Below are positions 36,393-47,525 of a stretch of DNA of 64,000 nt, in pieces. A program made the translations under genes and the position numbers. The DNA comes from Viscum album (lineage: Eukaryota > Streptophyta > Magnoliopsida > Santalales > Viscaceae). The DNA is taken from positions 1,265,663,424 to 1,265,727,423 of the forward strand of contig OY728147.1 of the NCBI GenBank assembly GCA_963277665.1, read 5' to 3'. A model generated the notes under the pieces. That model did not search any database, was not told the origin of the DNA, and saw only the letters and a list, made by a program, of their open reading frames with translations. Positions within the stretch are counted from its first letter, which is position 1; each line of letters starts with the position of its first letter.

Positions 36393-36422
36393 CACTACGG
36401 GAAAATGGGTATTTGCGACGGG
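36393..36422 (+). repeat. Left terminal inverted repeat of CACTA-2
   Basis: CACTACGGGAAAATGGGTAT followed by TTGCGACGGG. It pairs with the reverse complement of 47495-47525, which reads CACTACTAGAAAAACAGGTAT followed by TTGCGACGGG. The arms differ at a few positions after the first six bases, including one indel. Confidence 0.9.
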
Positions 36423-36759
36423 GGTATTTGCCCGTCGCAAATAAGTAGCCTTTTGGGACGGGATAGCTTTCCCCGTCGCAAAAGGACTGGCGCGCTTTGC
36501 GCGCCAAATCGCGGGAAACTTATTTGCGACGGAGGAATATTCTCGGCGCAAATAACCGGCGGTGGTAAAAGATATTTGCGACGGGAATATTCGCCTGTCG
36601 CAAATAGTATGTCGGCAGGTGGTTATTTGCGACGGGTCCCGTTGCAAATAACTATTTAACCGTTGACCGTAATAAATGATGACTAAGGTATTTGCGACGG
36701 GTACCGTCGCAAATAATACTATTTGCGACTGGAATCCCGTCGCAAATGGACCCGTCGAA
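36411..36759. repeat. Left subterminal repeats of CACTA-2
   Basis: About ten copies of ATTTGCGACGGG or its reverse complement CCCGTCGCAAAT. They are often arranged as head-to-head pairs that can form hairpins, for example 36410-36443 and 36634-36654. A separate perfect palindrome, GGCGCGCTTTGCGCGCC, lies at 36489-36505. These are the expected binding sites for the TNPA-like protein. The block is CpG-dense in an otherwise AT-rich region. The overlapping open frames on both strands here (36342-36659) are by-products of the palindromes. Confidence 0.85.
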
Positions 36760-36771
36760 AATAATCTAACC

Positions 36772-36779
36772 TATAAATA
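36772..36779 (+). promoter_or_regulatory. TATA box of the CACTA-2 transposase promoter
   Basis: TATAAATA lies just inside the last left subterminal repeat and is followed 25-50 bp on by a CT-rich leader (TCCATCTTCTTCTTCTCTCA near 36811). This is the layout of an En/Spm promoter. The presumed transcript runs right, toward the transposase. Confidence 0.6.
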
Positions 36780-37138
36780 CCCCCATCCGTTTTTTTCAAA
36801 TCATTCTCAAACTCCATCTTCTTCTTCTCTCAATGTTTTATTTTTAAAGTTTAGTTTTTCTCAAGTTTAATTTTTTTCTTCGGAGTTGATATTAAAGTTT
36901 TGAAGAACGATCAGAGCAGATCAATTTTCAATGTATTTATGTTCATTTTAATTTAATATTTATTTTTAATTTTTTATTAGTTTTAATTATTCTTAATTAG
37001 TTGTAATTTAATTATGTTTACATTGTTTTGCTACTTAATAAATTTAAATTATTAGTATTGTTCATAGTTAATGGTAATTAGGAATAATTAAGAATAAATA
37101 TTAATAATTAGTAATAAATATTAATAATTAGGAATAAT

Positions 37139-37350
37139 AACATTAGTATATTATTAGTATATTTTATTATTAACATTAAAATAATATAATTTTTTATATA
37201 TATACAATTCTCTTTTCATCTGTGTGTTTGGTGTCTCCACTTGTATTATTTGTATGTGGAGATAGAAAACACACAGATGAAAGGAGAATTGTATATAAAT
37301 TAGAAAATTATATTATTTTAATATTAATAATAAAATATACTAATAATGTT
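37139..37350. repeat. Foldback hairpin upstream of the decanucleotide array
   Basis: A core stem pairs 37204-37240 with 37256-37292 (37 bp, about four mismatches) around a 15-base loop; the arms start ACAATTCTCTTTTCATCTGT and its complement. The pairing continues imperfectly outward, AACATTAGTATA at 37139 matching TACTAATAATGTT at 37338-37350. Beyond both arms lie a few array-like units in opposite orientation (37070-37130 and 37361-37400). It lies in the presumed first intron and could fold as RNA or as a cruciform. Confidence 0.8.
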
Positions 37351-37400
37351 ATTATACGTAATTATTGGTAATTATTCCTAATTATTGGTAATTATTCATT

Positions 37401-40400
37401 TAATTACTACTAATTAGGAACAATTACCAATAATTATCAATAATTAAGAATAATTACCAATAATTAGGAAAAATTACCACTAATTAGTAATAATTACCAA
37501 TAATTGGTAATAATTACCAATAATAAGTAATAATTACCAATAATTAGTAATAATTACCAATAATTAGTAATAATTACCAATAATTGGTAATAATAACCAA
37601 TAATTCGTAATAATTACCAATAATTAGTAATACTTACCAATAATTAGTAATAATTACCAATAATTAGTAATAATTACCAAAAATTAGTAATAATTACCAA
37701 TAATTAGTAATACTTACCAATAATTAGTAATAATTAGGAATAATTACCAATAATTACCAATAATTACCAATAATTACCAACAATTAACAATAATTAGTAA
37801 TAATTAGTAATAATTAGTAATAATTAGTAATAATTAAGAATAATTAGGAATAATTATGAATAATTAGCAATAATTATGAATAAATAGGAATAATTAGTAA
37901 TAATTACCAATAATTAACAATAATTAGTAATAATTAGTAATAATTACCAATAATTACTAATAATTAGTAATAATTAGTAATAATTAGTAACAATTACCAA
38001 TAATTAGTAATAATTAGTAATAATTAGTAATAATTATCAATAATTAGTAATAATTAGTAATAATTAGTAATAATTCATACTAATTACCAATAATTAGTAA
38101 TAATTAACAATAATTAGGAATAATTACCAATAATTAGTAATAATTGACAATAATTAGTAATAATTACCAATAATTAGTAATAATTACCAATAATTAGTAA
38201 TAATTACCAATAATTAGTAATACTTACCAATAATTAGTAATAATTACCAATAAATAGTAATAATTACCAATAATTAGTAATAATTACCAATAATTAGTAA
38301 TACTTACCAATAATTAGTAATAATTAGGATTAATTATCAATAATTACCAATAATTACCAATAATTACCAATAATTAACAATAATTAGTAATAATTAGTAA
38401 TAATTAGTAATAATTTGTAATAATTAAGAATAATTAGGAATAATTATGAATAATTAGGAATAATTATGAATAATTAGGAATAATTAGTAATAATTACCAA
38501 TAATTAACAATAATTAGTAATAATTACCAATAATTACTAATAATTAGGTATAATTAGTAATAATTAGTAATAATTAACAATAATTAGTAATAATTAGTAA
38601 TAATTCGTAATAATTATCAATAATTAGTAATAATTAGTAATAAATAGTAATAATTCGTACTAATTACCAATAATTAGTAATAATTAACAATAATTAGAAA
38701 TAATTACCAATAATTAGTAATAATTACCAATAATTCGTAATAATTACCAATAATTAGTAATAATTACCAATAATTAGTAATAATTACCAATAATTAGTAA
38801 TACTTACCAATAATTAGTAATAATTAACAATAGTAAGTAATAATTATTAATAATAATCAATAATTAGTAATAATTACTAATAATTACCAATAATTAGTAT
38901 TAATTAGGAATAATTAGTAATAATTAGAAATAATTAGTAATAATTACCAAGTATTAGTAATAATTACCAATAATTGGTAATAATTACCAATACTTAGTAA
39001 TAATTACCAATAATTACCAATAATTACCAATAATTAGTAATAATTACCAATAATTAGTAATAATTACCAATAATTAGTATTAATTACCAATAATTACCAA
39101 TAATTGGTAATAATTCGTAATAATTACCAATAATTGGTAATAATTAGTAATAATTTGTAATAATTAGTAATAATTAGTAATAATTACCAATAATTTGTAA
39201 TAATTAGTAATAATTAGTAATAATTAGTAATAATTAATAATAATTACCAATAATTAGTAATAATTATCAATAATTAGTAATAATTACCAATAATTACCAA
39301 TAATTAGTATTAATTAGTAATAATTACCAATAATTACCAATAATTACCAATAATTACCAATAATTAGTAATATTTAGTAATAATTAGTAATAATTACCAA
39401 TAATTAGTAATAATTACCAATAATTAGTAATAATTAGTACTAATTACCAATAATTAGTAATAATTAACAATAATTAGTAATAATTAGTAATAATTACCAA
39501 TAATTTCCAATAATTAGTATTAATTAGTAATAATTACCAATAATTACCACTAATTACCAATAATTACCACTAATTACAAATAATTACCAATAATTACCAA
39601 TAATTAGTAATAATTAGTAAAAATTAGTAATAATTACCAATAATTAGTAATAATTAGTAATAATTAGTAATAATTAGTACTAATTACCAATAATTAGTAA
39701 TAATTAACAATAATTAGGAATAATTAGTAATAATTAATAATAATTACGAATAATTAGTAATAATTTCGAATAATTAGTAATAATTACCAATAATTAGTAA
39801 TAATTACCAATAATTAGTTATAATTACCAATAATTACCAATAATTAGTAATAATTACCAATAATTAGTATTAATTGCCAATAATTACCAACAATTGGTAA
39901 TAATTATTAATAATTACCAATAATTAGTAATAATTACCAATAATTAGTAATAATTAGTAATAATTAGTAATAATTACCAATAATTAGTAATAATTAGTAA
40001 TAATTAGTAATAATTAGTAATAATTACCAATAATTAGTAATAATTATCAATAATTACCAATAATTAGTATTAATTAGTAATAATTACCAATAATTACCAA
40101 TAATTACCAATAATTACAAATAATTAGAAATAATTACCAATAAATAGTAATAATTACCAATAATTAGTAATAATTACCAATAATTAGTAATAATTAGTAA
40201 TAATTACCAATAATTACCAATAATTACTAATAATTAGTAATAATTACCAATAATTAGTATTAATTACCAATAATTGCCAATAATTGGTAATAATTAGTAA
40301 TAATTACCAATAATTAGTAATAATTAGTAATAATTACCAATAATTAGTAATAATTATCAAATATTTGTAATAATTACCAATAATTAGTAATAATTATCAA

Positions 40401-41128
40401 TAATTACCAATAATTAGTATTAATTAGTAATAATTACCAATAATTACCAATAATTACCAATAATTACCAATAATTACCAATAATTACCAATAATTAGTAA
40501 TAATTACCAATAATTAGTAATAATTAGTAATAATTAGTAATAATTAGTACTAATTACCAATAATTAGTAATAATTAATTATAATTAGGAATAATTAGTAA
40601 TAATTAATAATAATTATGAATAATTAGTAATAATTACCAATAATTAGTAATAATTAGTAATAATTTGGAATAATTACCAATAATTAACAATAATTCGTAA
40701 TAATTAACAATAATTAGTAATAATTAACAATAATTAGTAATAATTACCAATAATTAGTAATAATTACAATAATTAGTAATAATTACCAATACTTACCAAT
40801 AATTACCAATAATTACCAATAATTACCAATAATTACCAATAATTAATATTAATTAGTAATAATTATCAATAATTAGTAATAATTACCAATAATTAGTATT
40901 AATTAACAATAATTAGTAATAATTACCAATAATTAGTAATAATTACCAATAATTAGTATTAACAATAATTAGTAATAATTACCAATAATTAGTAATAATT
41001 ACCAATAATTAGTAATAATTACCAATAATTAGTAATAATTAACAATAATTACCAATAATTACCAATAATTACCAATAATTACCAATAATTAGTAATAATT
41101 ACCAATAATTAGTATTAATTACCAATAA
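37401..41128. repeat. 3.7-kb decanucleotide minisatellite inside CACTA-2
   Basis: Tandem 10-bp units with consensus TAATTANNAA. The commonest are TAATTAGTAA and TAATTACCAA; minor forms are TAATTAACAA, TAATTAGGAA, TAATTATGAA, TAATTAGTAT and TACTTACCAA. Register is unbroken from 37401 to 40760 (336 units). The first slip is a 9-base unit at 40761-40769 and a second is near 40955-40966. A higher-order period of 580-590 bp is visible in the left third. All three frames hit TAA, so it is non-coding. It lies between the promoter and the transposase ATG, probably in the first intron, whose acceptor would be the AG at 41357-41358. Confidence 0.95.
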
Positions 41129-41364
41129 TATTAGTACTATGAAAATAGTAAAAAATTTATATAATATTAAAATTATCAATATTTGTAACATGTTTTTCAT
41201 TATTCTCAACATATTTAATTCTTAAAGGGTCAATTTTTAGGTCTATCTCAATAAAAAGTTTGCGTTTGTCGTGTATGATCTAAACTCTATAATTATCCTA
41301 GCTTGAATGTTTTTTCTAACAAATTATTCAAAACCAGTAATGCTTTTATATTTTATAGAGAAAT

Positions 41365-44300
41365 ATGGAACAACAAGGTCGTCAACAATCATTATTAGGT
41401 GACCGCATATGGATAAATCAACGTAGAAATCCAAACGGTTCTAGTTTAAATCCAGTATATGTAGAGGGTGTGGAGACTTTTTTATCATTTGCGGCATCAA
41501 ATCCAGAATTTTTTTCAGAAGGAAAAATAAAATGTCTTTGCAGAAAATGTGCATTGAGAACGTTTGACACGTTTGACAAAGTGGGAGAACATCTCTTGCG
41601 TTTTGGTTTTCAACCAGATTATGTTTTTTAGTATCAAAACGGTGAACGTAGTTCTAGAGCAGGTGATACTAACTTGATTCCGGTTCCATCCCGGTTTCAA
41701 GATTTAGTACATGATGTTGCAGGTTCATCTGTTCAACATACAGAAACTCCGGCTGATATAGCTTCAAATCCTAAGTTGGCACCGTCTGAATTTTATGAGT
41801 TGTTGAAGTCTGTTGAGGATGCATTATATCCTGGCTGCAAGATGAGAAAATTAGAAGTAGTTGCAAAATTTATGGCTATCAAATAAGATAACGGAATGTC
41901 AAACACCTATTTTGACTAGATATTTTCTTTGCTTAAAACACTGTTACCCGAAGGAAATGTTTTACCTGCAAATTACTATGAGAGTAAGAGGCTGGTTCGA
42001 AATTTGGGACATACTTGTCAGAAGATTCATGCATGTTCAAATGACTGCATTTTATATTCTAGGGAAAATGAGTCGTTGGATAGTTGTCCCACATGTGGGA
42101 AACTGAGATATAAAGAAGGACAACACGGGAAGTCTGGTTTGATTCCTGTAAAACAGTTGATATATTTTCCGCTTACATCCAGACTTCAGCGTTTATTCAT
42201 GTCTAAGAATACAGCGACAATGATGTCATTGCATAAAGAGATTATTTCAACCGATAAAATCTTGAATCATCCAGCCGATGGTGATTCATGGAAACATTTT
42301 GATAGAGTGCATCCATCCTTTGCTTTAAAAGCTAGAAATGTTCGACTGGGCCTTTCCACTGATGGTTTCTGTCCATTTGGATCTTATGGTAGTCAATATT
42401 CATGTTGGCCTGTTTTTTTAACTCCGTACAATTTACCTCCATGGATGTTGATGAAGGAGCCATATATCTTTTTGACTTTACTAATTCCAGGACATCAGAA
42501 GAAAAATATTGATGTTTATTTGAAACCATTGATTGATGAATTAAATTTATTGTGGAGTACAGGTGTCAGTACATACGATGTTGCAACGAAACAGAATTTT
42601 ATACTGAGAGCAGCATTGATGTGGACAATAAGTGACTTCCCGGTTTATGGGATGTTATCTAGCTGGAGTACACATGGTCAGAAATCATGTCCTTACTGTA
42701 TGGGAGAGAACAAATAATTTATGCTCATTCATGGAAAGAAACCTTGTTATTTTGACTGTCATTCAAGATTTCTTCCAGGTGATCATCCTTTTCGTAGAAA
42801 CAGATCTCATTTCAGAAAAGGAACAGTTGAAAGGGATGAACCTCCAAAAATGATATCAGGTTCAGAGTTAAAATCAGTTGTATTTTCATTACCTCCCACC
42901 ACTTTTGGTCCCACAATAAACCAACAGAAAATTTCTGGTTTTGGGAAAGAACACAATTGGATTAAACGTAGCATATTTTGGGATTTTCCATATTGGTCTG
43001 ATTTGTTGGTCCGACACATGTTAGATGTCATGAATATTGAGAAGAACTGTTTTGATAATTTGTTTCATACAATTTTGGATACGCTAGGAAAGAGCAAAGA
43101 CAATGTAAATGCACGTTTAGATCTTGCCCAAATTTGCAGGTGCCCAGAATTGGAACTATTTGAGAATGTCAGAACAGAAAGGTTACTGAAACCAAAAGCA
43201 GCTTATACACTGTCTAAAGAAAACCGTTTATTATTTTGTCAGTGGATTGCAGATTTGAGACTTCCAGATGGTTGTGCTTCCAATTTGGGTAGATGTGTAA
43301 AGAATGGTCATATTACTGGATTAAAAAGTCATGATTGTCATGTTATAATGGAGATACATATACCCATTGGATTAAGAGGTCTGTTGAATTCTGTGATTTG
43401 GGATTCCCTAACAGACATGTCTCATTTTTTTTGGGAAATTTGTGCGGCTATGGCAGATTATGATGCTCTAGGAAAACTTGAAAAAGATGTTGTTGTAATT
43501 ATATGTAAACTGGAAGAAATATTTCCTCCGTATTTCTTCGACTCAATGGAACATTTGATGTTACATTTTCCATATGATGCCAAATGTGGAGGTCCAGTAC
43601 AGTTTCGATGGATGTACCCATTTGAAAGATGCATGAAAAAATTGAAAAGAAAAGTATGCAACAAAGCATCTGTTGAAGGATCTATTGCAGAAGCTTATTT
43701 TTCAAGAGGAAATATCTTTTTTCTACTCCCATTATTTTGAATCTGAGTATCCTTCAAAACACAACCGAATGGGATGGAACGAGAGGAATATTGATGAAAT
43801 CGACAATCAATTATCTATTTTTAACCAGTCAGAGCTTGGTTTTGGTGGAGTTTATGAACGCTGGCTTTCAGATGATGAACATCATAAAGCTCATACGTAT
43901 GTTCTGCTCAACTGTGAAGAGATGACATCAGTTGTACTGTAAGTGTTTATATCACTTATTCTATCGTTTATGTTACAATAAATAACTTTGGTTTTTATAG
44001 GTTGTTTGATAATCATATCAAGAAACAAATTCCACAAATTACAGCAGCTGCTCTCGAAGAACGTCGACTGAAAAATTTCTCTCAGTGGTTTCAAAAACTG
44101 GTAACATAAATTCTTTATCTTTTAGCAACTCATTCAATGTATAGTTTACTATATTGATAATTATTTCACAAATTTTCAGGTGTCTAGACATGCTGATAAA
44201 ATTGACAAACGGCTGTGTGTATTGAGTAACCCACCTTCCAAACTTGTTAAAACTTATAATGCATATGTGGTGAATGGATTTCGATTCCACACACATGCAT

Positions 44301-44926
44301 ATGGGGAATTGAAAAAAACAATGAACAGTGGAGTTATCTTTAGAGGATCTCATCATCGAGAAAATGAAGTTGACTTTTATGGCATACTTGATGAAATCAT
44401 TGAACTCTGTTATCTTGGACAACATTACATAACCATGTTGAAATGTCGGTGGTTGGATACAGAGAGAGGCATGCGTGTTCATCCGACTCATGGAATCATC
44501 GATATTAAATGTAAAAGTGTTCTCGTAGTAAATGAACCATTCTTATTGGCTCAACAGGCATATCAAGTTTATTACGCAAATTACTGTGCTACATCAAGAG
44601 ACTTGACTGATTGGTGGAGTGTAATGAAAATCAAAATTCGAGACAATCAATTTAGTCAATGTGAATGTTCTTTCACTGATGTGAAAAGAATTGATGTTTT
44701 TCAAGAGAGTACTCAAAATCAATATTTTTTACAAAGAGAAATGAGTATCGATGACGACACCCCACATTTAAGAGTCGGTGATGACGATGATGTTAATGAT
44801 GTCACATTTGAATTTGAAATGGTAAGAGATGAAGCAACTGTAACTCGAATGGATATTGATGATGTTGAGGAGGAATATGAAGATGACATTGACATATATG
44901 AAGATGATGATGAAGATGAACACTGA
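41365..44926 (+). pseudogene. CACTA-2 TNPD-like transposase, nearly intact
   Basis: The transposase that cuts CACTA ends. The start ATG at 41365 follows an acceptor-like TATAG. Domains in order are as follows. Transposase-associated: VEGVETFLSFAAS with CLCRKC and GEHLLRFGF. Transposase_21: YYESKRLVRNLGHTCQKIHA, then HPSFALKARNVRLGLSTDGF and PYCMGENK. DUF4218: LTDMSHFFWEICAAMADYDA to FERCMKKLKRKVCNK. A tail with DUF4216: WLDTERGMRVHPTHGIIDIK to DWWSVMKIKIRD, then an acidic C-terminus. The frame from 41365 to 43690 is broken only by stops at 41629, 41884, 41926 and 42715. A frameshift near 43700 fits a 2-bp loss. Introns 43939-44000 and 44101-44179 keep GT/AG and preserve frame. The final stop is at 44924. 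Confidence 0.92.
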
Positions 44927-45024
44927 TAGAATTCCATGGTATTTATATACAATCATAATATGTATATATGTATATATAATAGTAATTATCAATTATTTGC
45001 TAACATTAACATCTTCTGTTTCAG

Positions 45025-46499
45025 ATGGACGACGCCACATTTCCGGAGTTGGCGGATGCTGACCTACCTTTCGATGCGGATGAGTTGCTGGCAGATGAAC
45101 CTCAGCCTGCAGGCGCTCCAGGGAGTACGTGGAGGGGGTGCGGTCTTGCATGATTGATGATTCCTGACCCCGTCCTCGAGCGACGTCCACGTCTTGGGTT
45201 TGATCCACGCACACGGAGGTGTGATAACCTGTGTGATAACCTGTGGATTTGACTATGATTTCATTAATCTATTCACATAATAAATGTTTATTATTTTTAC
45301 AGTTTTTCACATATAGCAGTCGGACAGGGCAATGCTATTTTGCGCAACTATTTCTCTCAGCCGTGGACCACATGCGAGTAGATTCCCATTGATGTGCAGC
45401 AGGCCATGTTCAGCCATTGGTTGGTACGTACGTAAATAAATAATTTTTATTTTGAAAATTATTTCATTTCTAACTTGATATTTTGATTTATTTGTAGGGT
45501 TTATGGTATCCGATCGAGGATACCATGCGTGACGCCATCCACGAGGCATGGGAGGTGGCCATTCGTGATCGCCTTTGTCAGTTTTTGCACAATTTAAGAA
45601 AAGCTGCCATGAAGAAAGCAGGAGTGTCAGATTTTGACGAGTCATGTAGAGCACACCGACCAGAGTACATTTCATCCCATGTATGGGATGGATTATGTGT
45701 GCACTGGTTGAGTGCTGCCTTTCAGAGGAGATCATCGGTGGGGAGGCAGAATCGGGGAGACAGGAGGTGACTCATCGAGCTGGTAGTCGTTCTTTCAGTA
45801 CTCATAGACAACATCTGGTACGTACATTATTTATAAATATTTTATATAACTATAAATATTAACAGTTTATTTTTTATTCTTATAGGCTGTCGAGCACCCC
45901 GATATTACGGAGTACGACGTATATCGGAGGATGTATAGTGATCCTGCTACTGGGGAGCTCAGAGGTGATCGTCAGCATCACATCGTGGTCAATATTATTT
46001 GTTTTCATGTTTAAAAATTAACTGCATATAATATATTCACAAATTTACTTTTAAATTGCAACTACAGGAGTCATATGAGGCCGCAACGTCACAGGCCCGG
46101 CCTGAGAGTCAGGCTGAGTCATCAGATCAGACCACTGGCCGTCAGTTTGATGAGGCGGCATGGATGCAGTCCACCCAGTATGCCTTCGAGAAGGGCCGGG
46201 TAGTTGGTATCGGCTCTCGACTGACTCCCGGAGATTATTATGGCAGTGCTGCGATATCGGCGTCCAGCTCGAGAGGATCTCATGCATCTTCTTCTACTAC
46301 ATAGTACGAGGATCAGTTGCGATCTCAGACTGCACTGATAGAGAGTCTCCGACAGGAGCAGGAGCAGATGCGTCACCAGTATGAGGAGGAGCGTCGACGC
46401 CAGCAACAGCTGTACGAGGAGTAGACGAGTCGGTGGCAGCAGCAGCATCAGGAGCAGATGGAGTACATGCGCCGACTCAATCATGCTTTAGGGATTTAG
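45025..46499 (+). pseudogene. CACTA-2 TNPA-like second protein (Transposase_24 / Ptta type), multi-exon
   Basis: Likely the subterminal-repeat-binding partner of the transposase. Probable exons are 45025 to about 45219, 45303-45423, 45498-45817, 45886-45987 and 46068-46499, mostly with GT/AG edges. Recognisable blocks: ILRNYFSQPWTTC in exon 2; LWYPIEDTMRDAIHEAWEVA, FLHNLRKAAMKKAG and RPEYISSHVWDGLCVHW in exon 3; then, one frame over, THRAGSRSFSTHRQHL. Exon 4 gives HPDITEYDVYRRMYSDPATG, matching the HTHT..DGS/DE segment. Exon 5 has YAFEKGRVVGIGS and a long Glu/Gln/Arg-rich coiled coil to LNHALGI. Stops in exons 2 and 5 (46303, 46422 region) and the shift in exon 3 suggest it is damaged. The first exon is less certain. 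Confidence 0.75.
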
Positions 46500-47116
46500 T
46501 TTCCTCCACCACCATCTGCAGATCCCCCACATCCCTCCCTCCTTCAGATTAGAGTTTGTATTTATGTTATAAAATTTTTGAAATCAAAATATGATTTTTT
46601 TTCTATTCGTAGTTTCTGTCTCATTAGAAAATATTAATAATATTATATTTTTAAATAACAATATTAATATGAATAATAGTATTATTTATATTTTATAATA
46701 TTAAATTTTATATATATATATTAAAATTTTATAATATTATAATTTAATTATATTATTTTTTGTAATACTTGAATTATTTTAATATTTGAATGTAAAATAA
46801 TTCTATTATTTTTATATTAATTAAAATTACTTATTAATATTTTTTTTATTTATGAATTATAATTCTAATATTATTATATTAATTAAATCATTTATTAATA
46901 TTCTATTATTTTTTATTTTTGAATTATAATTCTATTATTATTATATTAATGAAAATAATTTATTATTTTTATTTGTGAATTATAATTCTATTATTATATT
47001 AATTAAAATCATTTATTAATATTTTATTATTTTTTATTTTTGAATTATAATTGAATTATTATTATATTAATTAAAATAATTTATTAATAATTTATTTTTT
47101 TTATTTTTTTTATAGT
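46500..47116. other. AT-rich spacer between the second gene and the right subterminal repeats
   Basis: About 600 bp of extremely AT-rich sequence. A loosely repeated block of about 60-65 bp (TTTTTGAATTATAATT, then TATTATTATATTAATTAAAA) recurs about four times between 46790 and 47095. No gene is present. Confidence 0.6.
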
Positions 47117-47508
47117 ATTTGTGACGGGATACTATGCCCGTCGCAAATAGTATTATTATTATATGCATTAAACTAATTTATTAATAGTTTTTTATTTTTT
47201 TTTAAAAAAATAGTTTTTGCGACGGGTCCCTTCGCAAATAGTATTTATTAATAGTTATTTTTTAAAAAAAAAAATCGTTTTTTGCGACGGGCCCGTCGCA
47301 AAAACTATTTTAAAAGTTTCTTACAAATATACAAAGTACTATTTGCGACGGGAAGAATACCCGTCGCAAAAAATGGATTTAGCGACGAGCCCGTCGCAAA
47401 TAAGTGTTGTTGCGACGCCGTTTTCAGCAACGTGCCATTTGCGACGGGCCCCCGTCGCAGAAACCCATTTGTGACGGGATCCCGTCGCAAATGACCCGTC
47501 GCAAATAC
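47117..47508. repeat. Right subterminal repeats of CACTA-2
   Basis: About a dozen copies of ATTTGCGACGGG or CCCGTCGCAAAT. Most are paired as short palindromes separated by 0-10 bases, for example 47283-47300, 47343-47370 and 47471-47491. They match the left block, which together with the TIRs proves the two ends belong to one element. Some copies carry GTGACGGG, a CpG decay product. Confidence 0.88.
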
Positions 47509-47525
47509 CTGTTTTTCTAGTAGTG
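47495..47525 (-). repeat. Right terminal inverted repeat of CACTA-2
   Basis: Ends TTTTTCTAGTAGTG, the reverse complement of CACTACTAGAAAAA. It is followed directly by GAT, the duplicated target. Confidence 0.9.

Larger units (their letters stand above)
36393..47525 (+). mobile_element. CACTA-2: structurally complete CACTA transposon (11.1 kb)
   Basis: The element begins CACTACGGGAAAATGGGTAT and ends with the matching inverted terminus (reverse strand CACTACTAGAAAAACAGGTAT). It is flanked by a GAT duplication and has dense GCGACGGG subterminal repeats at both ends. Inside, in plus orientation, are a TATA box, a foldback hairpin, a 3.7-kb decanucleotide array, a TNPD-like transposase with introns, and a TNPA-like second gene. 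This two-gene layout is that of an autonomous En/Spm-type element. The transposase has at least four premature stops and one frameshift, so this copy is probably not autonomous. It sits inside the gag region of Gypsy-3. Confidence 0.92.

Noticed and set aside
36342..36870. Overlapping open frames on both strands at the left end of CACTA-2
   Set aside because: They arise because the GC-rich inverted subterminal repeats contain few stops. The same happens at 47217-47532. No family similarity.
37401..41128. CRISPR-like or centromeric satellite array
   Set aside because: There are no spacers between repeats, the unit is only 10 bp and the array is bounded on both sides by parts of one CACTA element. 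It is a minisatellite inside a transposon.
44039..44491. 150-residue minus-strand open frame
   Set aside because: It lies opposite the transposase exons, crosses their introns and resembles nothing known.
44719..44992. Serine-rich and isoleucine-rich minus-strand open frames
   Set aside because: They are the antisense of the acidic, GAT/GAA-rich C-terminus of the CACTA-2 transposase.
46122..46484. Leucine-rich minus-strand open frame of 120 residues
   Set aside because: Antisense of the Gln/Glu/Arg-rich coiled coil of the TNPA-like gene.
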